Part shown: piece by piece, positions 8,322 to 17,457 of the stretch
How the letters are laid out: the number at the start of each line of letters is the position of its first letter
Position numbering within the stretch: position 1 is the first letter of the stretch
Position numbers and translations under genes: made by a program
Notes under the pieces: model-generated
The model's input: only the letters and a program-made list of their open reading frames with translations
The model's database searches: none
Told to the model about the DNA's origin: nothing
Assembly (NCBI GenBank): GCA_020845775.1
Contig: JADLFC010000051.1
Location: forward strand, 1-47,743
Reading direction: 5' to 3'
Source of the DNA: Deltaproteobacteria bacterium
GTDB taxonomy: Bacteria > Bdellovibrionota_C > UBA2361 > SZUA-149 > JADLFC01
Length of the DNA stretch: 47,743 nucleotides

Positions 8322-9662
8322 TTATACTGACTTTCCATTGTTTGTACTAGCTTCTAGCATCTGAAGCAGCAAAGGCACGTTAGTGCCGAGCTTAGCTGCG
8401 CACACCCGCAAGTTACCGAGCGATTCATCCAGCGTTTTTCGAGCAAGCAGTGGATCGGGTAAGGCGTTCTGGGCAAAAAAGCACTTCTCCCATGCGTCTT
8501 TTATGTCGACTGCAAGGGTAAGGGGAAGCTCTATCGGTCCTTGGGACTGTTTGCGGCGAGTATGGCTTGTTGGGTTATCCCCGCTGGCGACGGCTTGGTA
8601 AACAGATTCCGTTATTACTGCACGAAGCTCCTTTATGTTTCCAGGCCATTCGTTAGCTATTAATTCCTTTAAGAAAGTTTGTGTAAGTTCAACCTTATGA
8701 TGCGAATTAACAACGGCTTCCTCTATAAACTGTTGCACTAAGGGAAAAAAATCAGCAGACCTTTCTCTAAGAGGCGGAACCTCGACTGTAGGTATATCGA
8801 GCAGTTTTTTCCATCCCATGGCTGTCCTGCGACACTTAGTGCCCACTACGAGTGTAGTGTATTCGCCAACATGCCGATTTGTCGAGAGAGCTTGGCGGTT
8901 TTCGAGAACGCTGTTAAGGAGTTCGCCAATTGGATCGAATTCCACATGATCAATAAACACTACGTTTCCATATGATAGAAGTGGCTCAATGCGGGGATCT
9001 CTAGGGTTGCCAAATAGAGAAGATAGAACATCTGTCCAAATTTCGAGGTCGATTTCGGTAACGAATGTTTTGTTTTTACGCATAGCTGCATAGTGGCGTG
9101 CTAGGGTATTTCGTCCAGCCCCCGCCTCACCGACTATGACAAATACGTCTATCGGTCGTATTGCGAGAGATTTAATTTCGTTCACGCAGGCTTTAAAACT
9201 ATCGGATTGGCAGATTAGGTGTTGTTGCGAATTATGTGCATTAGCTGCAGATGTCTGACTGTTAACTAATGCAAGCCGGTCGAGCTCTGCTTGTGCAGCT
9301 AGCAGCACTCTTTCCAAGCTTTGTTGAGAGCTCATCTCTATATAATCGATTGCTCCGTACTTTATGGCGGTTACTGCCACATTCAGGCTTGGTTCGTCTG
9401 TATACAAAATGGCACTAACAGGTTCGTTCTGTATTTCGGCAAGAATATCCATCGCCGATCCTACATCGCCCAGAACATAGTCGATGATGAGTAGTCTCGG
9501 TTTGCGTTCCAGGATTATTTCCAACATGTTTCTCGAAGGTTTAAGTCGAAAACATGACCATTTGCGTGCCGATAGTCGTTGTTCGAGTTCCCGAGCAAAG
9601 TTTTGTTTCTCAGGTTCCCGTTCGTTCAGTATAATGCACACATCGAATTGCACGGAAATCAT
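8322..9662 (-). CDS. Receiver plus degenerate NtrC-like AAA+ protein
   Basis: About 446 residues from ATG 9662 (a TTG at 9671 is also possible). The N-terminal receiver-like domain has LIIDYVLGDVGSA. The AAA+ fold is present but its key residues are lost: the Walker A equivalent is GEAGAGRNT (Lys to Arg), the Walker B equivalent is VVFIDHVE (no Glu), and there is no GAFTGA loop. The segment NEWPGNIKELRAVI is the conserved sigma-54 activator C-subdomain. The C-terminus (NLRVCAAKLGTNVPLLLQML) is Fis-like. It therefore probably cannot hydrolyse ATP or touch sigma-54, and may be a regulatory or DNA-binding partner of the intact activator 19 bases downstream. Confidence 0.85.
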   Translation of the reverse strand: MISVQFDVCIILNEREPEKQNFARELEQRLSARKWSCFRLKPSRNMLEIILERKPRLLIIDYVLGDVGSAMDILAEIQNEPVSAILYTDEPSLNVAVTAIKYGAIDYIEMSSQQSLERVLLAAQAELDRLALVNSQTSAANAHNSQQHLICQSDSFKACVNEIKSLAIRPIDVFVIVGEAGAGRNTLARHYAAMRKNKTFVTEIDLEIWTDVLSSLFGNPRDPRIEPLLSYGNVVFIDHVEFDPIGELLNSVLENRQALSTNRHVGEYTTLVVGTKCRRTAMGWKKLLDIPTVEVPPLRERSADFFPLVQQFIEEAVVNSHHKVELTQTFLKELIANEWPGNIKELRAVITESVYQAVASGDNPTSHTRRKQSQGPIELPLTLAVDIKDAWEKCFFAQNALPDPLLARKTLDESLGNLRVCAAKLGTNVPLLLQMLEASTNNGKSV

Positions 9663-9848
9663 ATTAATCAAATATCCTTTGTCGAACCAATAATTTTCAC
9701 GTGCCTAATATACACCATAGTGAGTCTAAATATATACTAGGGCGTTGGATTAGACGTGTCCGATAGATTTTTTGTAGAACCTAAGTTAAGACGCTTCATC
9801 CGATTGCGTTGATTCCAGAGTGATAGATAAGAGGCATTGGGAAGATTT

Positions 9849-10448
9849 ATGCGCGATATACTAGTAGTTGAGGATGGTGCTAGTGAGAGGGAACGCCTTG
9901 AAAGGTTGTTCCTCGATGCGAATTTTTCAGTGGACGCTGTTGAGAGCGTTCAGGAGGCCGAGAGGTTGTTGAATTTGGATAAATATCGCTTGGCTATCCT
10001 GGACATAGGCTTAAGCGATAAATCCGGATCTTATTTATTTGAATCCTTGAGGCGTTCAAAACGCGCTTCTTATGTGATAATTTTGACAGGCAATCCTTCT
10101 GTCCATCTAAAACAGAGATTCCTAGATGAGGGTGCGTCCGCCTATATAGTTAAGGCGTCAGCTGCGGCAGAAAACCGGGCAATTCTAGAAACTGTTCAGG
10201 GTTTGCTCGGGAGTGTGAGTTTGCAAACGACTAAAGGGATCTCGCTAGAGGATTTTTTGCGCCTATGTGTAAATGGGCCGTCGCGCGGCCTGTTTCTAAA
10301 TGATAGTGGAGAAATCCCAGCTTGCACTTATTGTGGCTGTTCAGATTATATAGTTTCTTTTGCGGATAAGACTCAGCTTCCCCCTGTAGTTGAAGGGCGA
10401 GTAATATGCGGCTCGTGCAAGAAAGAAATGAATCCTAAGATTGGCTAA
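9849..10448 (+). CDS. Receiver domain fused to a C-terminal zinc-binding-like cluster
   Basis: Response regulator-like protein of about 199 residues. The receiver (residues ~1-120) has ILVVEDG, phospho-acceptor Asp ~52 in LAILDIGLSD, Thr in ILTGNP and Lys in IVKAS. The C-terminal part carries cysteines at about 159, 162, 164, 187 and 190 (CxxCxC then CxxC), which suggests a zinc ribbon in place of a DNA-binding helix-turn-helix. ATG 9849 follows GGGAAGA; a TTG at 9837 is possible. It is divergent from the AAA+ pair and just upstream of the hybrid kinase, its likely partner. Zinc binding is inferred from spacing. Confidence 0.82.
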   Translation: MRDILVVEDGASERERLERLFLDANFSVDAVESVQEAERLLNLDKYRLAILDIGLSDKSGSYLFESLRRSKRASYVIILTGNPSVHLKQRFLDEGASAYIVKASAAAENRAILETVQGLLGSVSLQTTKGISLEDFLRLCVNGPSRGLFLNDSGEIPACTYCGCSDYIVSFADKTQLPPVVEGRVICGSCKKEMNPKIG

Positions 10449-10470
10449 TGCCAGGCTAAAGTCTTTTCCT

Positions 10471-13395
10471 ATGGACGCAAAAACCGAACGCATTTACCGC
10501 AATTCTGTTGAGACAATAGATAGGCTTCAGGATGCACACAGTGGCGATCATATTGCTACTTGCGTATTTTTACAGCTGTCCTTGGCGCTCGTTCTTCTTT
10601 TTATCGAGATAGTTATTGTTGCCCTTGGGGGAATTGGGTCTATGCTATTGCGTCTTTCCGCACTATTGCCGATTGCTTCTATTCCGTTGCTTTTTCGCGT
10701 AGTGAAACATCGGTATAGGGGTATACTCATCGTTATAGGCACTTCTCTCGCTGCATCTCTTTTGGCTAGCAATTTTTTGTTTGGCGAAGCGAGACTTATT
10801 CCCAGGGATTTTAGGATTATCGAGCCCATTTTTGTCCTTACCTACTTGTCCTATACCACCGTTACTTTGCCGTGGGCCCTCGGGATGCAGATGTTGTTGG
10901 GGGCGGTGCTGGCTTTTGTCGGATTTTGTCTATTTGTCTTAAGTAACGCTTCTAGGAGTGACGTATATCTCGAGGTGTTTTTGTCCACGATTAAAGTTAA
11001 TGGGCTTGAGCTTCTTTTGCTCTGCGTCGCGATAATATCGTCTATAATCGTAGCAGCGTTAGTGCAGCGCCATCGCTTAGTTTATTTATCAAAGTTTCTC
11101 TCTGACCTAGGGCAATATTCATCAGCAGCAAAGACTCGTCACGGCACAAAAGTGGGGGACGTGATAGCAGGCATTGGTAAGATTCCTAGCGATTCTCGCT
11201 TTGGTTTTGAGGCAAAGCGCATTGAACGAATGGTTTTGGTGCTCTTGGTATTAATCACTATGTCGAGCCTCGTCTTCGTTGTGCTGTTAGGAGATGTTTC
11301 ATACATGCGAGCTGGGGTGGCAATGTTGTGGCTTTTTTGGGGCGGACTGTTCTTGCTTTCCAAACGCGACGTCCCTCGGTCGCATATTGGCTATTTCGGT
11401 GCATTGCTTGCACTGCTCTTATTGTTATTGGCAGGCGGTATGACGTTTTACTTGTTTTCAAAACAGCAAGTGTGGGGAGTGGTGCCTATAGGTTTGGTTG
11501 CGTGCATAGGGTTAATTCCTTGGGCGATTAGCGAACTAGCGCCCCTTATCATTGCTGGCTTGTTGGTAGGTCTTAATTTTGTACATGTTGGTGGATATGG
11601 ACTGATGGGGGTCTCCTTTTTTACTGCTACTTGTATCTTCATGGTTTTGTTATCCATGGTTTCCTATGCGAGTATTAGGGAGCGCTATCTGTTGACCGAG
11701 TTTAGTCGCTCGATAGTGCACTGTCGGGCGGCAGAAGAATTTTTGCGAGTTTTGGCAGATTACTTGACGACACTGTTTTCGTCTCATGGAGCGTTGGTGT
11801 CAAAAGGAACTGGTCATCTCGAGGTTGTGCGAGATGCTAGGGCTTATGTTTTAAATGGAATGGAATGGCCTATCGATAGGCGAAACCCTGAAAGTGATGC
11901 ACCAGTTGATGGCGAATTTAGTGTGAATATTCGCGTTTTAGATTGGCTCCCCTCGCCGTTGGAGTTCTTTGATAGGCGTTTTGGAGTATTTTTTGCAAAC
12001 CACGGAATCCTGATTGAGTTGAATGTACCAGGATTCCTACAGACCGAGACTATATTTCCGGCTGATATGCCAGGAAAAATGGAATTAAATAGATCGGCGC
12101 TAGTCTTTGTGGCGTTGAGGATGCCAATAGCCAAGTTCATACAGCGCAGTCACCTCAATCTTGCGCGAGCGTTAGGCGATCAGGTGTCGCTTGGGTTCGA
12201 ATATTTGTATGAGAAATATCTTAGGTCGGCCTCCGAGAGGCGAGCCCGAAATAGCGCAGCCGACCACTCGTACGAGATGAGCTTGTTGGTTCATGAGATT
12301 AACAATTCAATTCAGGATGTAATTTCCTCCTGTGAGATGGCGCTGGAGGATTGCAGTGTTGACTTTAAAAGCGAAAGAAAGTCACGCGATGAAAGGGATG
12401 AGAAAAAAAAGGCCAGCAATGTGGTTTCGTATCTTAGGCGGATTGGCGTCACCGCACGGACTATGGCGACAGTTGTGTCTGATATTGAGAGGGAGCGAGA
12501 ATTCGAAAAGAAGGAGGGATTGTCACCGCGAGAGTTCGTGGATCTTAGGCAAGTTATGCAGGACTCATTATCGTTTGCGCGGATTAGAGCGCAGCGCAGA
12601 AGGATTATGGTTGAGGTGGATCTAGGTGGACAGGAGGACGTGTGGGTTCGCGTGTCCAGTCGGGATCACCTGGAAACGGCCGTTCGAACTCTTCTGAATA
12701 ATGGGATTGCTTATTCCAAGCCATCCAGCACTTTAAGTGTTGCGTTGCGATATTCCGATGCGTGGGTATGGATGGATTTTACAGACACGGGCCCGGGTTT
12801 TTCTAAGGAAGAGGCCAAGAGTATACTTTCTTATGGTGCGGCTTCGAGTGGAACCGGCAGAGCTACTGGGGATTCTAGTCTGTGGAGATGCAGGTGTTTT
12901 GCCGAGGCGCAAGGTGGCGGGCTGGATGTTTCGTCTGGAGGGGCTGGTAAGGGATCGACATTTGTGTTGACTCTACCTCGAGGAAGTAAACCAGCAAGCG
13001 TTGATGCTGTTACCGATGAAAAACCATGGGCGCTCATGATCGATGATGAGCAAGCGGTGACTCAAAGCTATGCTAGAATTGCGCGAGCATTTAATCTGGT
13101 GCCCGTGATTGCCCACACTATAGCAGCAGCACGCGAGGCCATCGATACGGGGAAGCGCCCAGCGTTTGTGATTACTGATCTGCGAGTTGGGGAGGATGGC
13201 GATGGCTATGAAATGGTGAGACTGCTTAGGGAGAAATACGGCTTGGCGCTACCTATTCTAGTAGTTAGCGGTTCGAGCGATTTTGACTTTGGAGATGATA
13301 TTGAGAAATTAGGTAAAACACAGTTCGTGTCTAAGCCCATTGGACAAAGAGAATTGTACGAAAAGATTCAATTGTTAGTACATGAGAGAATATAG
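10471..13395 (+). CDS. Membrane hybrid sensor histidine kinase with C-terminal receiver
   Basis: About 974 residues from ATG 10471; an in-frame TTG at 10441 would overlap the previous gene. Residues ~30-395 hold many hydrophobic segments (roughly ten or more helices), then a cytoplasmic linker. A HisKA-like box has HEINNSIQDV with His ~608. A HATPase domain follows with an N-box (TLLNNGIAY), DTGPGFS and a Gly-rich region. A receiver ends the protein, with IDDE, Asp ~903 in ITDLRVGEDGDG, and Lys in FVSKPIG. It senses an unknown membrane signal and probably passes phosphate to its own receiver, the 9849 receiver/zinc protein or the nearby AAA+ proteins. The start is uncertain. Confidence 0.9.
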   Translation: MDAKTERIYRNSVETIDRLQDAHSGDHIATCVFLQLSLALVLLFIEIVIVALGGIGSMLLRLSALLPIASIPLLFRVVKHRYRGILIVIGTSLAASLLASNFLFGEARLIPRDFRIIEPIFVLTYLSYTTVTLPWALGMQMLLGAVLAFVGFCLFVLSNASRSDVYLEVFLSTIKVNGLELLLLCVAIISSIIVAALVQRHRLVYLSKFLSDLGQYSSAAKTRHGTKVGDVIAGIGKIPSDSRFGFEAKRIERMVLVLLVLITMSSLVFVVLLGDVSYMRAGVAMLWLFWGGLFLLSKRDVPRSHIGYFGALLALLLLLLAGGMTFYLFSKQQVWGVVPIGLVACIGLIPWAISELAPLIIAGLLVGLNFVHVGGYGLMGVSFFTATCIFMVLLSMVSYASIRERYLLTEFSRSIVHCRAAEEFLRVLADYLTTLFSSHGALVSKGTGHLEVVRDARAYVLNGMEWPIDRRNPESDAPVDGEFSVNIRVLDWLPSPLEFFDRRFGVFFANHGILIELNVPGFLQTETIFPADMPGKMELNRSALVFVALRMPIAKFIQRSHLNLARALGDQVSLGFEYLYEKYLRSASERRARNSAADHSYEMSLLVHEINNSIQDVISSCEMALEDCSVDFKSERKSRDERDEKKKASNVVSYLRRIGVTARTMATVVSDIEREREFEKKEGLSPREFVDLRQVMQDSLSFARIRAQRRRIMVEVDLGGQEDVWVRVSSRDHLETAVRTLLNNGIAYSKPSSTLSVALRYSDAWVWMDFTDTGPGFSKEEAKSILSYGAASSGTGRATGDSSLWRCRCFAEAQGGGLDVSSGGAGKGSTFVLTLPRGSKPASVDAVTDEKPWALMIDDEQAVTQSYARIARAFNLVPVIAHTIAAAREAIDTGKRPAFVITDLRVGEDGDGYEMVRLLREKYGLALPILVVSGSSDFDFGDDIEKLGKTQFVSKPIGQRELYEKIQLLVHERI

Positions 13396-13425
13396 CTGCT
13401 GAAGTCAGAAAAAAGCAGTAAGGTC

Positions 13426-13902
13426 ATGTGGAATATGGAGAACAAAAAAGAACTTGGTGAGTTGATGATCGCTATTAGCGATATCGGAGGCCGCATTGTT
13501 GCATCAAAAACAGATAGGGAGGCTATTAGGAAGCTGGTAGCCGATGCTATTTGCCATCGGCGGCAAGCTATAGTTTACAACTTGGCCAGGCAGTTTTTTG
13601 GGGGTTTTCTAGCCGATGCTCGTTTGTTGGTGGGCGGCCTCGGCGAAGGTAATGTGGAGTGGATTGGCATTACATCTCTGTCGCAACTGCGAACAATTGT
13701 TGGCGGGCGTTTTCAGATATTAAAACAGAGGTGGATTAGTGCTGGTTTTCCCATACGCGAGCATAGGGGTGACACAAAATTTGCCGGCCATATTAACCAG
13801 CATGAATGGGCAAATTTAGCAGCATGGTTGCGCACTCGTGGGTTTAAGGCTCGTTTGTGTGAGGAAGGTAGTGATAATTTATTTGAAATTGGGAAGTTGT
13901 AG
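13426..13902 (+). CDS. Hypothetical protein downstream of hybrid kinase
   Basis: 158 residues, not recognised. No signal peptide or membrane helix is seen. It looks like a compact alpha/beta cytoplasmic protein, with a central segment GGLGEGNVEWIGITSLSQLRTIVGGRF and a C-terminal half rich in Trp, His and Arg. ATG 13426 has AAGG close by; ATG 13435 is an alternative. The gap of 30 bases to the kinase gene suggests the same transcript, so a role in that signalling pathway is possible. A 220-base gap follows before the phosphatase gene. Confidence 0.65.
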   Translation: MWNMENKKELGELMIAISDIGGRIVASKTDREAIRKLVADAICHRRQAIVYNLARQFFGGFLADARLLVGGLGEGNVEWIGITSLSQLRTIVGGRFQILKQRWISAGFPIREHRGDTKFAGHINQHEWANLAAWLRTRGFKARLCEEGSDNLFEIGKL

Positions 13903-13935
13903 AATGATTTTCTCGGAAAATGTTATTAGATATTA

Positions 13936-13952
13936 AGATTATTAGATAATCT
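13936..13952 (+). other. Short AT-rich hairpin after the signalling operon
   Basis: AGATTAT pairs with ATAATCT around a 3-base loop. An adjacent ATTTTC/GAAAAT pair lies about 30 bases earlier. Both are AT-rich and lack a following T-tract. They may help end the kinase transcript, but this is weak. The rest of 13903-14123 shows no clear promoter apart from a strong AAGGAGG ribosome site at 14112-14118. Confidence 0.25.
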
Positions 13953-14123
13953 GCCGTGTAAGTATATGTGTTATGAGCCTTAAATGTCTAGGAAGAAGTT
14001 AGAATTTTTCGACACGTCTTTGTAGCGATAGCGGTTCGTGTTTTGAAGAAATATATGTAGATGAATGTGAGAAGGGTTGTAGTCTTTTCTATGTTTGTAG
14101 GTTGTTAGTTTAAGGAGGCTAAG

Positions 14124-15089
14124 ATGTTTGATGGACGAAGCTCGGTAAAGGGGCTTGTCAACGACAGAAGTGATTTGCAAATTCCCGCTGCCATTACTGA
14201 TGTTGGTTGTGAACGAGACCTCAATGAGGATCGCTATGCTGCAATTGAATCGCGAGCGGGCAGGGCATGGGTGGTTTGCGATGGCATGGGTGGAGTAATG
14301 GGCGGCGAGCTAGCTGCGCAGCTAGCTATTGACGCGATTCGTCGCGGATTAGAAACGCGGGAATATGCTAGCAGAAAGGAAGCTCTTGTCAGTGCGATTG
14401 AAGAAGCCAATAGAGTTATTGTGCTTCGTAGGCAGAATCCCGCATTTAGCGCCATGGGTACTACAATTGTGGGATTGCTGGTAAAGGATAATGAGGCAGT
14501 AATCGCTCATGCTGGCGATAGCAGAGCATATTTAGTGCGAGATAACTCGATTCAGCAGTTAACTATAGATCATACCTACGTTCAGGATCTCGTCGATAAG
14601 GGCTTGCTAGATGAAGATGATGCGCTTTCTCACCCACAGGCGCATGTGCTCACTCGTTGTTTAGGCGCTGAGCCTCATCTAGATTTGGCGACGCAAGTTT
14701 ATTGGATTTGGGATGTCGAGGACGGAGCTCCTACGGATAGTCTCGTTTTATGTAGTGACGGATTGTATAGCCTTGTTTCTGATAACGAGATTGCGGAGGT
14801 CGTTTCGCAGACGAGCCCACAGGAGAGCTGCGTTAGGCTCGTGGAGTTGGCAAAGAAACGAGGGGGTTACGATAATATCACCATCTCCATATTGCCTCTA
14901 GAGGGGCAACTGCGGGAGGAAAGCCCCGGAAAATTTCGCAATGGCAAAGATCGAACATCGGATCGCAGAAGAGCGACGAAGAAGTCAACTCTCCCCCAGC
15001 TTTCCATGGGGAAGAAAATAGTATTGATCCTTTTGCTGGCATTTCTTGGGAGTATGGTTGCGGTTTTGGGAGTCTTGTTGCAGCTGTGA
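14124..15089 (+). CDS. PP2C-type Ser/Thr phosphatase with C-terminal membrane anchor
   Basis: Metal-dependent protein phosphatase of the PPM/PP2C family (321 residues). Motifs in order: DVGCERDLNEDR, VVCDGMGGVMGG, AMGTTIVGLL, AHAGDSRAYL, LCSDGLYSLV and GGYDNITISI, with the metal-binding Asp residues intact. A hydrophobic helix at ~295-317 anchors the domain in the inner membrane facing the cytoplasm. AAGGAGG lies 5 bases before the ATG, the strongest ribosome site in the region. It opens the block holding an FHA protein, a Ser/Thr kinase, and the Tad and type III genes. It likely reverses phosphorylation by the kinase at 16141. Activity is inferred from motifs. Confidence 0.92.
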   Translation: MFDGRSSVKGLVNDRSDLQIPAAITDVGCERDLNEDRYAAIESRAGRAWVVCDGMGGVMGGELAAQLAIDAIRRGLETREYASRKEALVSAIEEANRVIVLRRQNPAFSAMGTTIVGLLVKDNEAVIAHAGDSRAYLVRDNSIQQLTIDHTYVQDLVDKGLLDEDDALSHPQAHVLTRCLGAEPHLDLATQVYWIWDVEDGAPTDSLVLCSDGLYSLVSDNEIAEVVSQTSPQESCVRLVELAKKRGGYDNITISILPLEGQLREESPGKFRNGKDRTSDRRRATKKSTLPQLSMGKKIVLILLLAFLGSMVAVLGVLLQL

Positions 15090-15174
15090 GAGCTGTGAGA
15101 TTTGGTTAGGCCGAGAGAAAAGATGTTTGGGATAACGTACTGGTTTTTGTAGAGCTAGTTTTGGAGTGAGAATA

Positions 15175-16116
15175 ATGAGTGAAGATAGTCAAGATTTCGA
15201 CAAGGAAAAGGAAAAGCGCGATTCTAGGGAAACTGAAGACAAAGGGATGGGAAGCATAGCGGCATCGCGAGCGCGCAATCGCACTGTAATGCTTACGCCA
15301 GAAATTACCGATCAAGTGAGGGCTATGCTTGGAACCGATAGCGAGGCTCCACGAGAGGGTGCATTTGGAGGATATGTGCCGAGTGCGAAACCTGAATTTT
15401 CTTCGCCTGCTTCTAAAGCGTCTACAGGCGGCTTTGAAACGCCGTCAGTGGGAAAATCTATTGAGGATCCACTGAGGCGGACAGGTGTCCCAGGAGAGGA
15501 GTCTGGCAGGCTAGGGAGGCGGGAGAACACGAGTAAAATGACTATGCCATCGCAATCGCGTGCTGGATTGTTCGAGATGGATAGAGGTTCTCCAAGTGAT
15601 CAAGCATCTATTGGCAGTCAGCAAAACCCAACGCGAAATCTTGCTTCTGGGCATGCGCCAGTGTTTCCAGGACATGAGCAGCGCGCTTCTGTTTATCAAG
15701 AGAGCGAGGTAAGGAGGGCACCTTCGCCACAGCCAGAAAAGCCTCGGTCTAAGATAGTAGGGTTTTTGGTTAGTTTTGATAACAGCTCAAGCGGTGAGGT
15801 GGTAGACATTAGAATTGGGCGATGGTTGTTAACTTCCAAGCCAACTAGCCATGGAGAGTTTATTTTAATTGAAGATGAAAGCATCTCGCCATTGCATGCG
15901 ATTATCCGGGCTACGACCGACGGAAAAATTCAAGTGCTAGATCAACTCTCGGAGTTCGGCACAGGTGTTTTGCGAAGTGGTGCGAGTGTAGAGGAAGAAA
16001 TCACTGGTGCCATGGGGACTGTTAATCATGGCGATACATTGCGCTTTGGCAATCGGCGGTTTGTGGTTTGTGTGATTCCGCATATAGAGAAAAAGGATGA
16101 CGAAGCGAAAGAGTAA
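15175..16116 (+). CDS. FHA domain protein with long disordered N-terminus
   Basis: About 313 residues. Residues 1-200 are rich in Ser, Pro, Gly and charged residues and look disordered. The last ~110 form a forkhead-associated domain, which binds phosphothreonine peptides: IGRWLL, then ESISPLHAIIRA with the Ser-x-x-His pattern. The usual Asn-Gly turn is not evident (EFGTGV). ATG 15175 has GGAG 8 bases upstream; GTG 15166 is less likely. It sits between a phosphatase and a Ser/Thr kinase, so it is probably a phospho-dependent adaptor. Its FHA domain resembles that of the protein at 30764, suggesting duplication within the locus. Confidence 0.85.
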   Translation: MSEDSQDFDKEKEKRDSRETEDKGMGSIAASRARNRTVMLTPEITDQVRAMLGTDSEAPREGAFGGYVPSAKPEFSSPASKASTGGFETPSVGKSIEDPLRRTGVPGEESGRLGRRENTSKMTMPSQSRAGLFEMDRGSPSDQASIGSQQNPTRNLASGHAPVFPGHEQRASVYQESEVRRAPSPQPEKPRSKIVGFLVSFDNSSSGEVVDIRIGRWLLTSKPTSHGEFILIEDESISPLHAIIRATTDGKIQVLDQLSEFGTGVLRSGASVEEEITGAMGTVNHGDTLRFGNRRFVVCVIPHIEKKDDEAKE

Positions 16117-16140
16117 TTTGTTTTATCTGCTTATTAACTG

Positions 16141-17457
16141 ATGAGCGACGATTATTTTCTTAATTTGCAGCCAGGTAGTATCGTCAACGGGCGATACGAG
16201 GTTGTGAAATGCCTCGGAACTGGGAGCATGGGGATGGTCTATGCCTGTCGCCATCGCGAACTTGCTGGCCACTTAGTGGCCATGAAAGTTCTTTTTTCGG
16301 AGGTGGCGCGCGATTCAGTTGCTGCGCAGCGCTTTCGCAATGAGATTGTGGCGTCCTATGGCGTTAGTCATCCCAATGTGGTTCGAGCCTATGAATACTT
16401 TAGAGATGGCGATTTAGTAGCTTTCACTATGGAGTACATTGGAGGCGGAGATTTAGCCGATCGCATAGCCTCTGAAAAGCAACTGCCTATTGACGAAGTG
16501 ATTCGCATATTGTCGCAGATGTGTTCTGGCGTTGAAGCCATCCATCAGGCTGGGATCGTTCATAGAGACTTAAAGCCGGAAAATATTCTCATAACTGCGC
16601 AGGGCGATGTTAAGATTACCGATTTTGGCATTGCGCGTTGCGGCACGGGGCCAAAGCTTACCGAACACGGGGGAGTTGTTGGAACTATCGATTACGTCAG
16701 TCCGGAATATTTGGAAAGTGGAGAGGTCGATGCGCGCTCTGATCTATATGCAATCGGTGTTATCGGTTACGAGATACTTACTGGAGAAACGCCGTTTAGG
16801 GGAGAGAGCGTCATTGAGACTATGACGCTAAGGCTAAGATCTGATGTGCCATCGGCGCGCAAACTCAGAAAAGACTGTCCACTTAAGCTTGATAGTATAA
16901 TCAGCAAAGCTATGGCGCGCGATCCGGGAGATCGCTATCAAACAGCTCATGATATGTTTCTGGATTTGCAGGCCCTTCTTCCGGACGATGTGAAGTTATT
17001 AGATCTTCAGCCTAAGCAATCTTCGCCTATGGAGCCGATCACTCTGCCGCTTTCAGAAGGGCGCGATGGAGTTGTGGCTTCGCATAATAAGACTTTGCGG
17101 CGGCGCGGTAGAGAGGATAGGCCCTCTTCAGAAAAGCGAGTGGATTTGAATCGCGTTTCTAAGTCGACTTCTGCCGATGCCATCAATCGCAATAGCCCAG
17201 CGACGTATGAGTTTCCACGAGAAAAAGCCGCTCTGAGTGTAAACATAGGAAGCTCTCACCTGTCAGCAGATAGAGTTAAGGAGTTATCGTCTCGCCTCTA
17301 TTCCGAGAAGGAAAGCATAATAAAAACGGCTATTTACTGGCTATTTGTGGTGCTTTTGGGTTTTGGATTAGGCATTTTGGGGCTTCGCTATTATGAACCG
17401 GAGCTTTTTGGCCAAGCGCCTCGCACTGCTGTTCCTAGTTATAGAGGAATTAAGTAG
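16141..17457 (+). CDS. Membrane-anchored Ser/Thr protein kinase (Hanks type)
   Basis: 438 residues. The kinase domain (~12-270) is complete: glycine loop GTGSMGMVY, ATP-binding Lys ~49 in VAMKVL, catalytic HRDLKPEN (~141-148), DFG (~161-163) and GTIDYVSPEYL. A basic, Ser-rich linker follows, then one transmembrane helix (~395-417) and a short ~20-residue external tail with no sensory domain. It probably phosphorylates proteins recognised by the FHA proteins at 15175, 29201 and 30764, and is opposed by the phosphatase at 14124. There is no clear ribosome site before the ATG. It is the last gene before a 346-base gap. Confidence 0.94.
   Translation: MSDDYFLNLQPGSIVNGRYEVVKCLGTGSMGMVYACRHRELAGHLVAMKVLFSEVARDSVAAQRFRNEIVASYGVSHPNVVRAYEYFRDGDLVAFTMEYIGGGDLADRIASEKQLPIDEVIRILSQMCSGVEAIHQAGIVHRDLKPENILITAQGDVKITDFGIARCGTGPKLTEHGGVVGTIDYVSPEYLESGEVDARSDLYAIGVIGYEILTGETPFRGESVIETMTLRLRSDVPSARKLRKDCPLKLDSIISKAMARDPGDRYQTAHDMFLDLQALLPDDVKLLDLQPKQSSPMEPITLPLSEGRDGVVASHNKTLRRRGREDRPSSEKRVDLNRVSKSTSADAINRNSPATYEFPREKAALSVNIGSSHLSADRVKELSSRLYSEKESIIKTAIYWLFVVLLGFGLGILGLRYYEPELFGQAPRTAVPSYRGIK

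Noticed and set aside
15142-15155. GG-N10-GC spacing upstream of the FHA gene, as in a sigma-54 promoter
   Set aside because: Only the GG and GC dinucleotides fit; the surrounding bases do not match the -24/-12 consensus, and such spacing occurs by chance.
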